DNA from: Streptomyces chartreusis NRRL 3882
GTDB taxonomy: Bacteria > Actinomycetota > Actinomycetes > Streptomycetales > Streptomycetaceae
Assembly (NCBI RefSeq): GCF_900236475.1
Contig: NZ_LT963352.1
Span: 2,480,001-2,544,000, forward strand
Length of the DNA: 64,000 bases
Reading direction: 5' to 3'
The notes below the pieces were generated by a model that searched no databases, was not told where the DNA came from, and saw only the letters and a list, made by a program, of their open reading frames with translations. This document shows, piece after piece, positions 25,216-33,614 of this stretch. Within the stretch, counting starts at the first letter, position 1. Every line of letters begins with the position of its first letter. The translations under genes and the position numbers were made by a program.

Positions 25216-27363
25216 TCAGCCCCGGAGATCCACCAGCAGCGGTGGCGCGTGCTCGCCCTGGACGTCGGTCAGCGACAGCACCGCGTGCCCGGCCGGGACC
25301 CCGTGGGCCAGCTCGGAGGCGGACCAGCGCTCCCGTTCGACCTGCCGCACGGTCACCGCCCTTGCGGTCGGGGCCTTGCCGGTGATCACCCGGCGCAGCA
25401 TGTGCGCGGCCTTGCCCGCGGGCGTCTCCGCGATGATCTGCCGGTCGGTGACGTCCCGGGCCTCGGTCCACTCCTTGCCCCACACCTCCGCGAAGTCCTG
25501 CCCGTCCCACGGGGTGAGCCCCGACAGCGCCATCCGGCAGCCGGTTGCGCCCAGCAGCGGCCCGCGCAGCGGCCGGGCCACGTCGTCCAGCGTGCGCAGG
25601 GTCAGCACGACCCCGGCGTTGCCGGACCGCAGCCGCTGGATGCCGCGCACCGCCTCGGGCGTCACCACGCCGGTCGCGTCGTCGAGCAGCAGACAGGCGA
25701 ACAGCGACCGGTCCTCCCGTACGGCGACACTCGCCGTGAACTGCGCGAGCACCAGCCGCGCCAGCATCCGGGAGGCGTCGGCGTGCCCGCGCTCGGGCAG
25801 GTCGATCCGTACGCGTACGGGATGGTCGAGGGCCTTGAGCGTGAAGGGCCGGGTGGCCCCGGAGGTGTCGAAGAACGAGGCGAAGGCGGGCCGGTCCAGC
25901 AAGGCGACCCGATCCGCGAGCACTCCGCCGACATCACCCGGCTGCCCCATCTGCCGCTCCCGGGCAGCCAGCTCCCGCAGCAGCGACTCCTGCCCGGCGT
26001 CCTGAAGCCCCTGCCGCAGCGCGGCCAGCGGCCCCGGCGCCCCGTCCAGCAGTTGCCGCAGCTCCGGCACGGACGGAAAACGCCCGTGCACGGCCCGGAA
26101 CGGTCCCAGCAACTGCGCGAGGACGGTCGTGGAACGCCGGCTGTCACTGCCCGGATGCGGATCGGCGAGATCCCCGACGAGCGCCTCGGCGAGCACCGCC
26201 GCGGCCTCGTCCGGGTCGCCGGTGCCCCCGTACAGATCCAGGTCGTACTCGGACTCCTGGTTCCCGATCCGCACGACGACGTCATACGCGTCGGCCGGCC
26301 CGAGCCCGGCCCCCGCCGCCCCGACCACGACGACGGCGGCCCGCCCGGCGAGAGCATGCAGACACAACGACTCGGCGAGCGGCCGCACGACGGCCCCGGT
26401 CTTGCCGGATCCGGCGGGGCCGACGGCGAGCAGAGAGGTACCGAGCAGCTCGGGGCCGAGGGCGAGGCCGGTGCCGCGGTACGCGTACGGATTGCGCGGG
26501 TCGTCGGCGCTGGTTCCCAGCCGCACCTGTCCGGTGAGCAGATCATGCCGGGCCAGCCGGGTAGGCAGGTCGCGTGCGCCGGAGGGGTGCAGGCAGGCGG
26601 CGGCGCCGTCCTGGAGCACGGCCCCACTGAAGGTGGCCAGACTGTGCCGGCCACTGCGCACGCCCTGCCAGGCGCGGGCGATCCGGGCGTGGTCGACATC
26701 CCGCATGAGACCGGCCCGCGCATCGGCGGCAAGCCGCTCGGCGGCGTCGACGGCTCCGGCGGCGCGCAGGGCGGGCCATTCAGCGGGGTCGGCTTCAGGA
26801 GCGGGCGGCGGCGCGGCACTCGGCTCGCTGCGGCGCCAGGCGGCGGGACCGTACCGGCGCCACAGCTCGGGCCAATGCCCGATCCTTCCGAAGAGCGCGA
26901 AGATCGCGACGAACACCAGGCCCTCATAGATGTACGAGGCCACACCTCCCACGGCCCCGGCCTTGCCGAGGGCCCAGGAATCCGGCGCCAGCACGAACCA
27001 TGGCCAAAGCCAGAAGCCTCCGAGATAGCCGTTGTAGAGCAGCGAGCACAGCAGCCAACCGCACAGGAACGCGATCACCGCACCGCCGACCAGCTGCCGC
27101 GTCGGGATCCGCTCCGGCTCCTCCGCCGGCCGCGGCCGATGCCCGAACCGCCACACGCCGGGCGGCGCCTCGGGCCGGGGTGTGCGCAGCCACGTCAGAA
27201 ACGAGGACCCGTCCGGCATCGGGGGCACCCCGGGCGCCCGGGTCGGCCGGGGCGGCACGGTGAACCCGTCCGGCGGCACCGCGGGCACCTCCGGCGGCCC
27301 CGCCGGACGCGGCACCGGGTTCGCATGCGTACCCCGCGCCTCCTGCGTCCCGTCGCTGTCCAT
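25216..27363 (-). CDS. Membrane-anchored P-loop ATPase resembling conjugation coupling proteins
   Basis: A 715-aa protein from the ATG 27363 (a start 12 codons earlier at 27399 is possible). A Pro-rich N-terminus is followed by two membrane segments (about 91-112 and 142-160), then a RecA-like ATPase domain with Walker A GPAGSGKT (315-322) and Walker B FACLLLDDAT (about 556-565). It contains the rectangular arrangement seen in VirD4/TraD/FtsK-like proteins: a stretch PYAYRGTGLALGPELLGTSLLAVGPAGSGKT, then an all-helical insertion and RVRIDLPERGHADASRMLARLVLAQF. No relaxase or other transfer genes are nearby, so a plasmid-type conjugation role is unlikely. A gene for a membrane protein is divergent from it. 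Function unknown. Confidence 0.75.
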   Translation of the reverse strand: MDSDGTQEARGTHANPVPRPAGPPEVPAVPPDGFTVPPRPTRAPGVPPMPDGSSFLTWLRTPRPEAPPGVWRFGHRPRPAEEPERIPTRQLVGGAVIAFLCGWLLCSLLYNGYLGGFWLWPWFVLAPDSWALGKAGAVGGVASYIYEGLVFVAIFALFGRIGHWPELWRRYGPAAWRRSEPSAAPPPAPEADPAEWPALRAAGAVDAAERLAADARAGLMRDVDHARIARAWQGVRSGRHSLATFSGAVLQDGAAACLHPSGARDLPTRLARHDLLTGQVRLGTSADDPRNPYAYRGTGLALGPELLGTSLLAVGPAGSGKTGAVVRPLAESLCLHALAGRAAVVVVGAAGAGLGPADAYDVVVRIGNQESEYDLDLYGGTGDPDEAAAVLAEALVGDLADPHPGSDSRRSTTVLAQLLGPFRAVHGRFPSVPELRQLLDGAPGPLAALRQGLQDAGQESLLRELAARERQMGQPGDVGGVLADRVALLDRPAFASFFDTSGATRPFTLKALDHPVRVRIDLPERGHADASRMLARLVLAQFTASVAVREDRSLFACLLLDDATGVVTPEAVRGIQRLRSGNAGVVLTLRTLDDVARPLRGPLLGATGCRMALSGLTPWDGQDFAEVWGKEWTEARDVTDRQIIAETPAGKAAHMLRRVITGKAPTARAVTVRQVERERWSASELAHGVPAGHAVLSLTDVQGEHAPPLLVDLRG

Positions 27364-27527
27364 CGCCCTTGCCCCCTGACCAGCCGCTCCGTCCACCATC
27401 AGCGAGCCAATCTAACGCCCTGCCCTGGGGAGTTCACCGCTTACACGGCCGACAGAACGGACCGACGTGCTCCGGATATGGTCATGACCTCCCCTCAGGA
27501 CGCGCAGCAGCGGACGGAGACGCCCCG

Positions 27528-28634
27528 GTGACCGAGCAACTTCCCTCCAGCGTCCAGGACTTCACGCAGACCGCGAGCGTGGCCTGGAACGACACGGCGA
27601 CGCGCAGGGCCTGGTGGCGGCAGACGGTCAGGAGCCTGCTGGTGGTCGGCCTCTGCGCTGCTTGGTGGGTCTGGTACGCGGGCACCACCGTTGCGGTGCG
27701 CGAGCAGGTGGTCCTGCTGACCATCGCGTTCTTCGCCTACAGCGCCTTCGGGGTACCTCTACAGCTTCTGGCCGAGCTGCCGAACGCCTGGCGGGTGCGG
27801 CGGCTCCTGCGGGCCCATCCCTGGCAGATCGCAGAGGACCCACCGCGCGGCGTGTCGGACCACCCGAAGGCCCGGGACGTGAGCGCCGCCTGGTTCGAGG
27901 TCCCCGACCCCGCTGCGCCCGAACGGCAGGTGCCGCTGATCAGCCGCGCGCCCCTGTGGTGGGTCCGTCGTATGAAGCCGGACGCCCCCGCCGAACGCCG
28001 GGCGCAGATCGCCCGGCTCTGGTACTGCGGCCTCCCCGGCGACGAGGTGGTCATCGCCGCGTCCCGGGCCAAGGAGCGGGCCCCGCGCCGACTGCGCCAC
28101 CAGTACCTGCGGCATTCACTGCTGCCCGAGCACGCTGCCCGGACGGACGTGCCCCTCCCGCACCCGTCCCGCAGCGCCCTCTCCCATCCGCCCACGGCCC
28201 GCACAGTGCGCCGCCGCCTCGTCCGCCTCCTCATCGTTCTCGTCCTCGTCTGGCCGGCCGTCCTGACCATGCAGATCGCCGTGGTCGCCGGCGGGGACAG
28301 CGACAAGGTCGGCCTGTTCGCCTTGGCCCTGCTGTTCGAGGTGACCCTGCTCCCGTTTCATGTCTTCCTGATCGTCGCCAACCGCCGCATGGCCGGGACC
28401 CTGGCCGGGCATCCCTGGCGCCTCGTCGACTGCGAGATCCGCAGCCGCGGCAAGGCGCAGTTGATCCACGTCGGCGACCGCACTCTGCTGCCCCCGCCGC
28501 ACACGCAGCTGGGCGCAGGGGTCACCCAGCTCTGGATCGCGGGCCATCCACACCGCCGCTGTGTCGTCTCCGTCCCCGGCGGCGCCAGGCCTGTCCGCGT
28601 CGCCATGTCCACCACGGACAACACGCCCACCTGA
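27528..28634 (+). CDS. Uncharacterised membrane protein
   Basis: A 368-residue protein starting at GTG 27528, chosen for a GGAG site eight bases upstream. Two adjacent membrane segments near the N-terminus (about 35-55 and 60-82) and two more in the middle (about 233-255 and 263-283) separate three soluble parts. The soluble parts are rich in Trp and Arg (HPWQIAEDPP, LARLWYCGLPGDEVV-like) and both internal halves contain similar RRMAGTLAGHPWRLVDCEIR and RVRRLLRAHPWQIAEDPP stretches, suggesting an internal duplication. It is divergent from the P-loop ATPase gene, which may be a partner. No known domain was recognised. Confidence 0.75.
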   Translation: MTEQLPSSVQDFTQTASVAWNDTATRRAWWRQTVRSLLVVGLCAAWWVWYAGTTVAVREQVVLLTIAFFAYSAFGVPLQLLAELPNAWRVRRLLRAHPWQIAEDPPRGVSDHPKARDVSAAWFEVPDPAAPERQVPLISRAPLWWVRRMKPDAPAERRAQIARLWYCGLPGDEVVIAASRAKERAPRRLRHQYLRHSLLPEHAARTDVPLPHPSRSALSHPPTARTVRRRLVRLLIVLVLVWPAVLTMQIAVVAGGDSDKVGLFALALLFEVTLLPFHVFLIVANRRMAGTLAGHPWRLVDCEIRSRGKAQLIHVGDRTLLPPPHTQLGAGVTQLWIAGHPHRRCVVSVPGGARPVRVAMSTTDNTPT

Positions 28635-28739
28635 CAACGCCCACATGGAGCATGCCCACCCCCCTCCCCCCGTCCTAGCCTGCGAGAAAAGAAGCGAAGT
28701 GGCTGTACACATTCGTCCGCACCACCCCAGGAGCCCCGC

Positions 28740-30074
28740 ATGACCGCACTTCCGCAGGAGCGTCGCGTCGTCACCGCCATTCCCGGACCGAAGTCGCAGG
28801 AGTTGCAGGCCCGCCGTACCGCCGCGGTCGCGCAGGGTGTGGGCTCCGTGCTGCCCGTGTTCGCGGCGCGGGCCGGTGGCGGGATCATCGAGGACGTCGA
28901 CGGGAACCGGCTGATCGACTTCGGGTCGGGCATCGCCGTGACCTCCGTCGGCGCGTCCGCGGAGGCCGTCGTGCGCCGGGCGTCCGCGCAGCTCGCCGAC
29001 TTCACCCACACCTGTTTCATGGTCACGCCGTACGAGGGGTACGTCGAGGTCGCCGAGGCGCTCGCCGAGCTGACCCCGGGTGACCACGCCAAGAAGAGCG
29101 CGCTGTTCAACTCCGGCGCCGAGGCCGTCGAGAACGCCGTGAAGATCGCGCGGTCGTACACGAAGCGGCAGGCCGTCGTGGTCTTCGACCACGGCTACCA
29201 CGGGCGGACCAACCTGACCATGGCGCTGACGTCCAAGAACATGCCGTACAAGCACGGCTTCGGGCCTTTCGCGCCCGAGGTGTACCGCGTGCCCGTGGCG
29301 TACGGCTACCGCTGGCCGACCGGTCCCGAGAACGCCGGTCCCGAGGCCGCCGCGCAGGCCATCGACCAGATCAGCAAGCAGGTCGGCGCGGAGAACGTCG
29401 CCGCGATCATCATCGAGCCGGTGCTCGGCGAGGGCGGTTTCATCGAGCCGGCCAAGGGCTTCCTGCCGGCGATCCGCACGTTCGCCTCCGACCACGGCAT
29501 CGTCTTCGTCGCCGACGAGATCCAGTCCGGCTTCTGCCGCACGGGGCAGTGGTTCGCCTGTGAGGACGAGGGCGTCGTCCCGGACCTGATCACCACCGCC
29601 AAGGGCATCGCGGGTGGTCTGCCGCTCGCCGCCGTGACCGGGCGCGCCGAGATCATGGACGCCGCGCACGCCGGCGGCCTGGGCGGCACCTACGGCGGCA
29701 ACCCGGTCGCCTGCGCGGGCGCCCTGGGCGCGATCGAGACCATGAAGGAGCTCGACCTCAACGCCAGGGCGAAGAACATCGAGTCCGTGATGAAGGCGCG
29801 CCTTTCCGCCATGCAGGACAAGTTCGACATCATCGGCGACGTCCGTGGCCGGGGCGCGATGATCGCCATCGAGCTGGTCAAGGACCGTACGACGAAGGAG
29901 CCCCACCCCGAGGCGACCGCCGCGCTCGCCAAGGCCTGCCACGCCGAGGGCCTGCTGGTCCTGACCTGTGGCACGTACGGCAACGTGCTCCGCTTCCTGC
30001 CCCCGCTGGTGATCGGCGAGGAGCTGCTGAACGAGGGCCTCGACATCATCGAGCAGGCCTTCGCGCGCATCTGA
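28740..30074 (+). CDS. gabT: 4-aminobutyrate aminotransferase
   Basis: A 444-aa class III, PLP-dependent aminotransferase converting GABA and 2-oxoglutarate to succinate semialdehyde and glutamate in the cytoplasm. Seen are NSGAEAVENAVKIAR, the FDHGYHGRT cofactor loop, IIEPVLGEGGF, DE pair 259-260 in VADEIQSG, and the PLP-binding Lys288 in TTAKGIAGGLPL. The length and these motifs match GabT closely. The ATG at 28740 follows a CAGGAG site. Product oxidation could be done by the dehydrogenase at 21848-23293; the two may be under the PucR regulator between them. Confidence 0.95.
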   Translation: MTALPQERRVVTAIPGPKSQELQARRTAAVAQGVGSVLPVFAARAGGGIIEDVDGNRLIDFGSGIAVTSVGASAEAVVRRASAQLADFTHTCFMVTPYEGYVEVAEALAELTPGDHAKKSALFNSGAEAVENAVKIARSYTKRQAVVVFDHGYHGRTNLTMALTSKNMPYKHGFGPFAPEVYRVPVAYGYRWPTGPENAGPEAAAQAIDQISKQVGAENVAAIIIEPVLGEGGFIEPAKGFLPAIRTFASDHGIVFVADEIQSGFCRTGQWFACEDEGVVPDLITTAKGIAGGLPLAAVTGRAEIMDAAHAGGLGGTYGGNPVACAGALGAIETMKELDLNARAKNIESVMKARLSAMQDKFDIIGDVRGRGAMIAIELVKDRTTKEPHPEATAALAKACHAEGLLVLTCGTYGNVLRFLPPLVIGEELLNEGLDIIEQAFARI

Positions 30075-30552
30075 GCCGGCATCGGGGCAGGTGAACCGCT
30101 CGCGTTCCGCTTCCCGGGGTGGCGAGCGGCAGAGCGTGTGAAGAAGGTGTGCGAGGTGGATGACAGGGGGCGCTACGGCCTGTCCTCCGCCCAGCCCCTG
30201 TCGTAGGTTCTACCCAGATGAGAGATACACCCCGCCCACAGGGGACTGTGGGTGACATCAGGCCGGGGCCTCCCCAGCTTCGACCTGGTCGTGCCCTCGC
30301 GCACACAACCGGAGCCTGAGGCTCTGGATCTCCTCACCGATCGGACAGTCGCCCGCCCCAAACCCCCCGGGGCGCGCGACGATCCGGTCCGGACGGCCGC
30401 CCCGGAACTACCCCCCCTGTTCCGGGGCGGCCGACCTCCCTCTCCGAGCCTTCGCGGCGTCACATCCTCTGTGGCGGCCTTTCCGCGCCTTTCCGCACCC
30501 TTCCGCCGGCGTATCCGCGGCGCGGCCTGCCCGGCCCATCGAGTCCGGCCCG
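30075..30552. other. 478-base intergenic region after gabT
   Basis: Holds a hairpin just after gabT (CCGCTCGC/GCGAGCGG, 30096-30129, 18-base loop) and a strong terminator at 30394-30433. A reading frame from GTG 30252 to 30659 runs through the terminator and into the opposite gene; I do not think it is a gene. Nothing else is recognised. Confidence 0.6.
30394..30433. terminator. Strong hairpin terminator
   Basis: Perfect 15-base stem CGGCCGCCCCGGAAC/GTTCCGGGGCGGCCG with a 10-base loop rich in C. It lies 120 bases past the stop of the minus-strand fusion gene and could also stop read-through from gabT. Confidence 0.8.
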
Positions 30553-32280
30553 TCATGCCGTTCGTACCGCGGGCGGAGCCGGTTCCGGGCGGTGTATCCC
30601 GCGCGGGCGGTATCCCAGGGCGTCCGCGAACCCGAGGAGATCCGCGAGCAGCCAGATGATGGCGAGCCACATCTCCGTGCCCTGGAGGCCGGGGTCACGG
30701 CCCGGGCCGGTGCCGTCGGGGGTGGGGCCGAAGGGGAAGCCCCGGCCCGGCTGCCAGCGGCGCAGGGCGGTGCTGAGCTGGGCCGACGCCCAGGAACGGG
30801 CCTCCTCGGCGCGGTGGGTGGTCTGCCGGGCGCAGAGCCACAAGGGGTGGATCACGTCCAGGACGTTGCAGGCGTTCTCCCGGCCGGGCGAGAAGTGGCG
30901 GGCGTCGCGCGCGTGGTCGAGAACCGTGTCGATCACGCGCTCCGCGTACGGTACGGGCAGCCCGAACTGGGCGAAGGAGCCGCGGGTGAGCCGGTAGTAG
31001 CCGTTGACCATCTGGAGGCGTCCGGACTCCAGCGTGGGTGAGCCCCACATGCCCGTCCAGGGGTCGGCATGCGTGTGCAGCCAGCCGAACAGCGCCTCCA
31101 GTGCCCCGGGCACGGCGGCCTCCGTACCGAGACGCAGGTTCCAGTGCGCGGCGGTGGCCCAGGAATCGACCCACGCCCCGGCGTGCCAGGCACGGTCGGA
31201 CCAGGGAAGCCCGGCCAGGTGCCCGACCAGTTGCTCCGCCGTGGTGGTGCGCACGGTGTGGACCGGGTGGGCGAAGGAACTGCCGAGCAGGTCCAGCGCG
31301 TAGCCCGCACACAGCACGTGGTACGCCGAGGCCCCGTCCTCCGGCAGCCCGGCCGGGCCGGGGAGCGGCGGTGCCGAGCCGAACTCGGGGACCAGCCCGG
31401 TGACGGGGTCCTGCAGCGCACGCAGCCGTGCCGTGTGCTCGGCGGCGGGCAACTGGGGCGGCGCTGCCCCGAGCAGCAGCTCGGCGATCTCGACGGCGTC
31501 GCAGTGGGCCCGCACGGTCGGCTCGGCACCGGGCCGGTCGACGTACCGGCCGCTGTCGGGCTGCCAGCAGCGGTCGAGCAGGCCGGCGGCCTGCGCGCGG
31601 GCGGCGGCGGCGAACGCGGACAGTTCACCGACGAGCGCCGGCCGCTCCTGGGCGGGGTGCGGGGCCGCTGAGCGCGTTGCGGGCCGCCGTGGGTCCCGCC
31701 GGTCGCGGATCCGGTGGGCCGGATTGCCGGCCGCCACCGTCCACGCCGGCAGGTCCTTCGTGACGACCGCGCCGGCGCCGATGACGCAGTGGTCTCCGAT
31801 GGTGACGCCGTCGACGACGACCACGTGGGAGCCGATCCACACGTCGTCGCCGACCGTGATCCCCCGGCTGGTGACGGGCTGCTGATGGACCGGCAGGTCG
31901 GGCGCGGACCCGTGGTTGAAGCCGAGCAGCGAGCTGTGGGCGCCGACGCGCACCCCGTTGCCGAGGGTGACGGTGCCGCGCACCACGGTGAAGGGGTTGA
32001 TCGTGCAGTCGGCGCCGGTGCGTATGTCGCCGGTGACGTAGGCGTGGGCCGCGATGTACGACCGGTCGCCCAGGGACAGGTGCTCCGGGTACACGGCGGC
32101 CGTCTCCGCGACGAAGCAGCCCTCGCCGAGCCGCACGGACGCAGCTCCCGCCCCCGCTACCCCGAGCAGCCGCTTCTGCCGCTGCTCCTGTGCCGCGCGC
32201 TGCCCCTCCGACGCCTGCTCGGCGTAGAGCCACGGACAGTGGTCGAGGAGGCCGTCGTCGTCGCTCTGGGGCTGGCTCAC
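30553..32280 (-). CDS. Hexapeptide-repeat acyltransferase fused to a helical (alpha/alpha toroid-like) domain
   Basis: A 575-residue two-part protein. Residues about 45-200 form a left-handed beta helix of the acetyltransferase type (repeats such as VTLGNGVRVGAHSSLLG, ITVGDDVWIGSHVVV, VTIGDHCVIGAGAVV and the end VAAGNPAHRIRDR), similar to maltose/galactoside O-acetyltransferases. Residues about 220-575 are alpha-helical with aromatic, sugar-hydrolase-like motifs (WHAGAWVDSWATAAHWN, MWGSPTLESGRLQMVNGYYRLTRGSF, GTEMWLAIIWLLADLLG), resembling an (alpha/alpha)6 toroid. Fusion of the two suggests an enzyme that modifies and processes a sugar. The exact reaction is unknown. It is divergent from the PAP2 gene with 65 bases between. 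Confidence 0.8.
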   Translation of the reverse strand: MSQPQSDDDGLLDHCPWLYAEQASEGQRAAQEQRQKRLLGVAGAGAASVRLGEGCFVAETAAVYPEHLSLGDRSYIAAHAYVTGDIRTGADCTINPFTVVRGTVTLGNGVRVGAHSSLLGFNHGSAPDLPVHQQPVTSRGITVGDDVWIGSHVVVVDGVTIGDHCVIGAGAVVTKDLPAWTVAAGNPAHRIRDRRDPRRPATRSAAPHPAQERPALVGELSAFAAAARAQAAGLLDRCWQPDSGRYVDRPGAEPTVRAHCDAVEIAELLLGAAPPQLPAAEHTARLRALQDPVTGLVPEFGSAPPLPGPAGLPEDGASAYHVLCAGYALDLLGSSFAHPVHTVRTTTAEQLVGHLAGLPWSDRAWHAGAWVDSWATAAHWNLRLGTEAAVPGALEALFGWLHTHADPWTGMWGSPTLESGRLQMVNGYYRLTRGSFAQFGLPVPYAERVIDTVLDHARDARHFSPGRENACNVLDVIHPLWLCARQTTHRAEEARSWASAQLSTALRRWQPGRGFPFGPTPDGTGPGRDPGLQGTEMWLAIIWLLADLLGFADALGYRPRGIHRPEPAPPAVRTA

Positions 32281-32345
32281 GTGATCCTCCAGTGGGGTCG
32301 CGCGGGTGGACAGGGGATATCCGTGCCCGTGCCAAGCTAAGCCCC

Positions 32346-33017
32346 ATGCCGATCTCCGGGAACCAGGATCTCGACGAGCCCGCCACCACCGCGCGGCACC
32401 CGCGCTTCCCGGCCCTCCTGCTCGGCATCCCCGCGCTCCTCTTCGCGCTGATCACCTGGCAGGTCGTAGCGGACGGCCCGCTCGTCCGCCTCGACGAGCG
32501 CGTCAGCCGCGGCCTCGTCCACCCGGACGGTCCGTCCGAGTTCCTCTCCGACCTCGGCAACGTCCAGGTCGCGCTCCCGGTCCTCGCCGTCGCCCTCGGA
32601 TACCTCGCGCTGCGGACCCGCGGTACGGACCGCTGGTGGCTGCCCGTCACCGCCGCGGTCCTCCTCATGGCGCTGGTCCCGGCACTGATCGTCCCGCTCA
32701 AGGAACTCACGGACCGCGCGGGCACCCCGGCCGTCCCGCCCGGCACCGGCTACTACCCCTCGGGCCACACCGCCACGGCCGCCATCGCCTACGGCAGCGC
32801 GACCCTGCTCCTGCTCCCCCGGCTCCGCACCCCCTTCGCCCGCCGCGCCCTGGCCACCGCCTGCCTCGCCCTCGTACTCGGCACGAGCTACGGTCTGGTC
32901 CGCCATGGCTACCACTGGCCGCTGGACGTGGTGGCCAGTTGGTGTCTGTGCGCGGTGCTGCTGTCGTCGCTGTGGCTGTTCCTCAGACGGACGACACCGC
33001 CCGAACAGCCCCGGTAG
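32346..33017 (+). CDS. PAP2-superfamily membrane phosphatase-like protein
   Basis: A 223-aa membrane protein with about six hydrophobic segments and the PAP2 phosphatase layout: KELTDR (119-124), PSGH (138-141) and HWPLDV (190-195). Family members dephosphorylate lipid phosphates such as undecaprenyl or phosphatidyl phosphates on the outer side of the membrane. Two usual arginines are missing: the motif K(x)6RP reads K...GT, and the SR pair before the last His is replaced, so activity may be weak or altered. ATG at 32346. Its stop is 3 bases from the stop of the convergent small gene. Confidence 0.82.
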   Translation: MPISGNQDLDEPATTARHPRFPALLLGIPALLFALITWQVVADGPLVRLDERVSRGLVHPDGPSEFLSDLGNVQVALPVLAVALGYLALRTRGTDRWWLPVTAAVLLMALVPALIVPLKELTDRAGTPAVPPGTGYYPSGHTATAAIAYGSATLLLLPRLRTPFARRALATACLALVLGTSYGLVRHGYHWPLDVVASWCLCAVLLSSLWLFLRRTTPPEQPR

Positions 33018-33020
33018 GCC

Positions 33021-33476
33021 CTAATCGCCGTGCTCCGTGGCCAGTCCCGCCGCCGCCTCGTGCATCGCGAGTTCCAGCAGGGCCGGGTCCGTCAGGGTGC
33101 CCGAGCCGTCCGGGGGGACGAGCCAGCGGATGCCGCCGGGTGCGGAACGGCCTGGGTAAGGCACGACGATCCAGGTGCCGGCGCCCGCCGTGCGGATGCC
33201 CGTGCCGAGCCAGCGGGCCGCGGTGCCCGGCGGCACGAAGAATCCCATGCGCGCGTCGCCGAAGTCGACGAGCACGGGGCCCGGCTGGTCGAGGACGCGG
33301 CTGAGCACGTCGAGCGTGGCGTAGCCGAGTTCGGCGGGCAGGATGAGCACGTCCCAGGCGCCGCCGGCGGGCAGCAGCGCCACCCCGAGCGGGTTGCGCT
33401 CCCACTCCCGGCGGCAGGCCTCGGGATCGGGTGCGACGGATGCGAGCCACTCGATCGCCGTCTTCGCACCGGTCAT
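33021..33476 (-). CDS. Small conserved-type protein of unknown function
   Basis: A 151-aa soluble protein with no signal or membrane segment. Recurrent features are LPAGGAWDVLILPAELGYATLDVL, GPVLVDFGDARMGFFVPPG and WIVVPYPGR...GGIRWLVPPDGSGTLTDP, ending LELAMHEAAAGL. It weakly recalls the N-terminal part of actinobacterial bifunctional primase/polymerase-like proteins, but is too short to be one, and I do not assign a function. It follows puuB on the same strand after 138 bases. Confidence 0.7.
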   Translation of the reverse strand: MTGAKTAIEWLASVAPDPEACRREWERNPLGVALLPAGGAWDVLILPAELGYATLDVLSRVLDQPGPVLVDFGDARMGFFVPPGTAARWLGTGIRTAGAGTWIVVPYPGRSAPGGIRWLVPPDGSGTLTDPALLELAMHEAAAGLATEHGD

Positions 33477-33614
33477 CAGGAAGACCTCCTTCTCTCGTGA
33501 ATCCCGTGAATCTCGCGGAACGCGCAGGGCGTCCCGAGGGAGAGGGAGGTCTCCGTGCGGTCATTACGCGGGTTGTGGCCCCTCGTTGGAGTGAACCGTC
33601 TCACACCCGCGGGT

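Noticed and set aside
23389..27531. Very long open frame on the plus strand across the PucR and ATPase genes
   Set aside because: It lies antisense to two well-supported genes, its product is low in hydrophobic order and rich in Arg/Gly/Pro, and its wobble pattern is that of a mirror frame in GC-rich DNA.
27484..27531. Short ATG frame ending at the start of the membrane protein gene
   Set aside because: Only 15 codons, no clear ribosome site; a leader peptide cannot be shown.
30252..30659. Open frame of 135 codons after gabT
   Set aside because: It runs through a strong terminator hairpin and into the 3' end of the opposite gene, and has mixed wobble use and no recognised motif.
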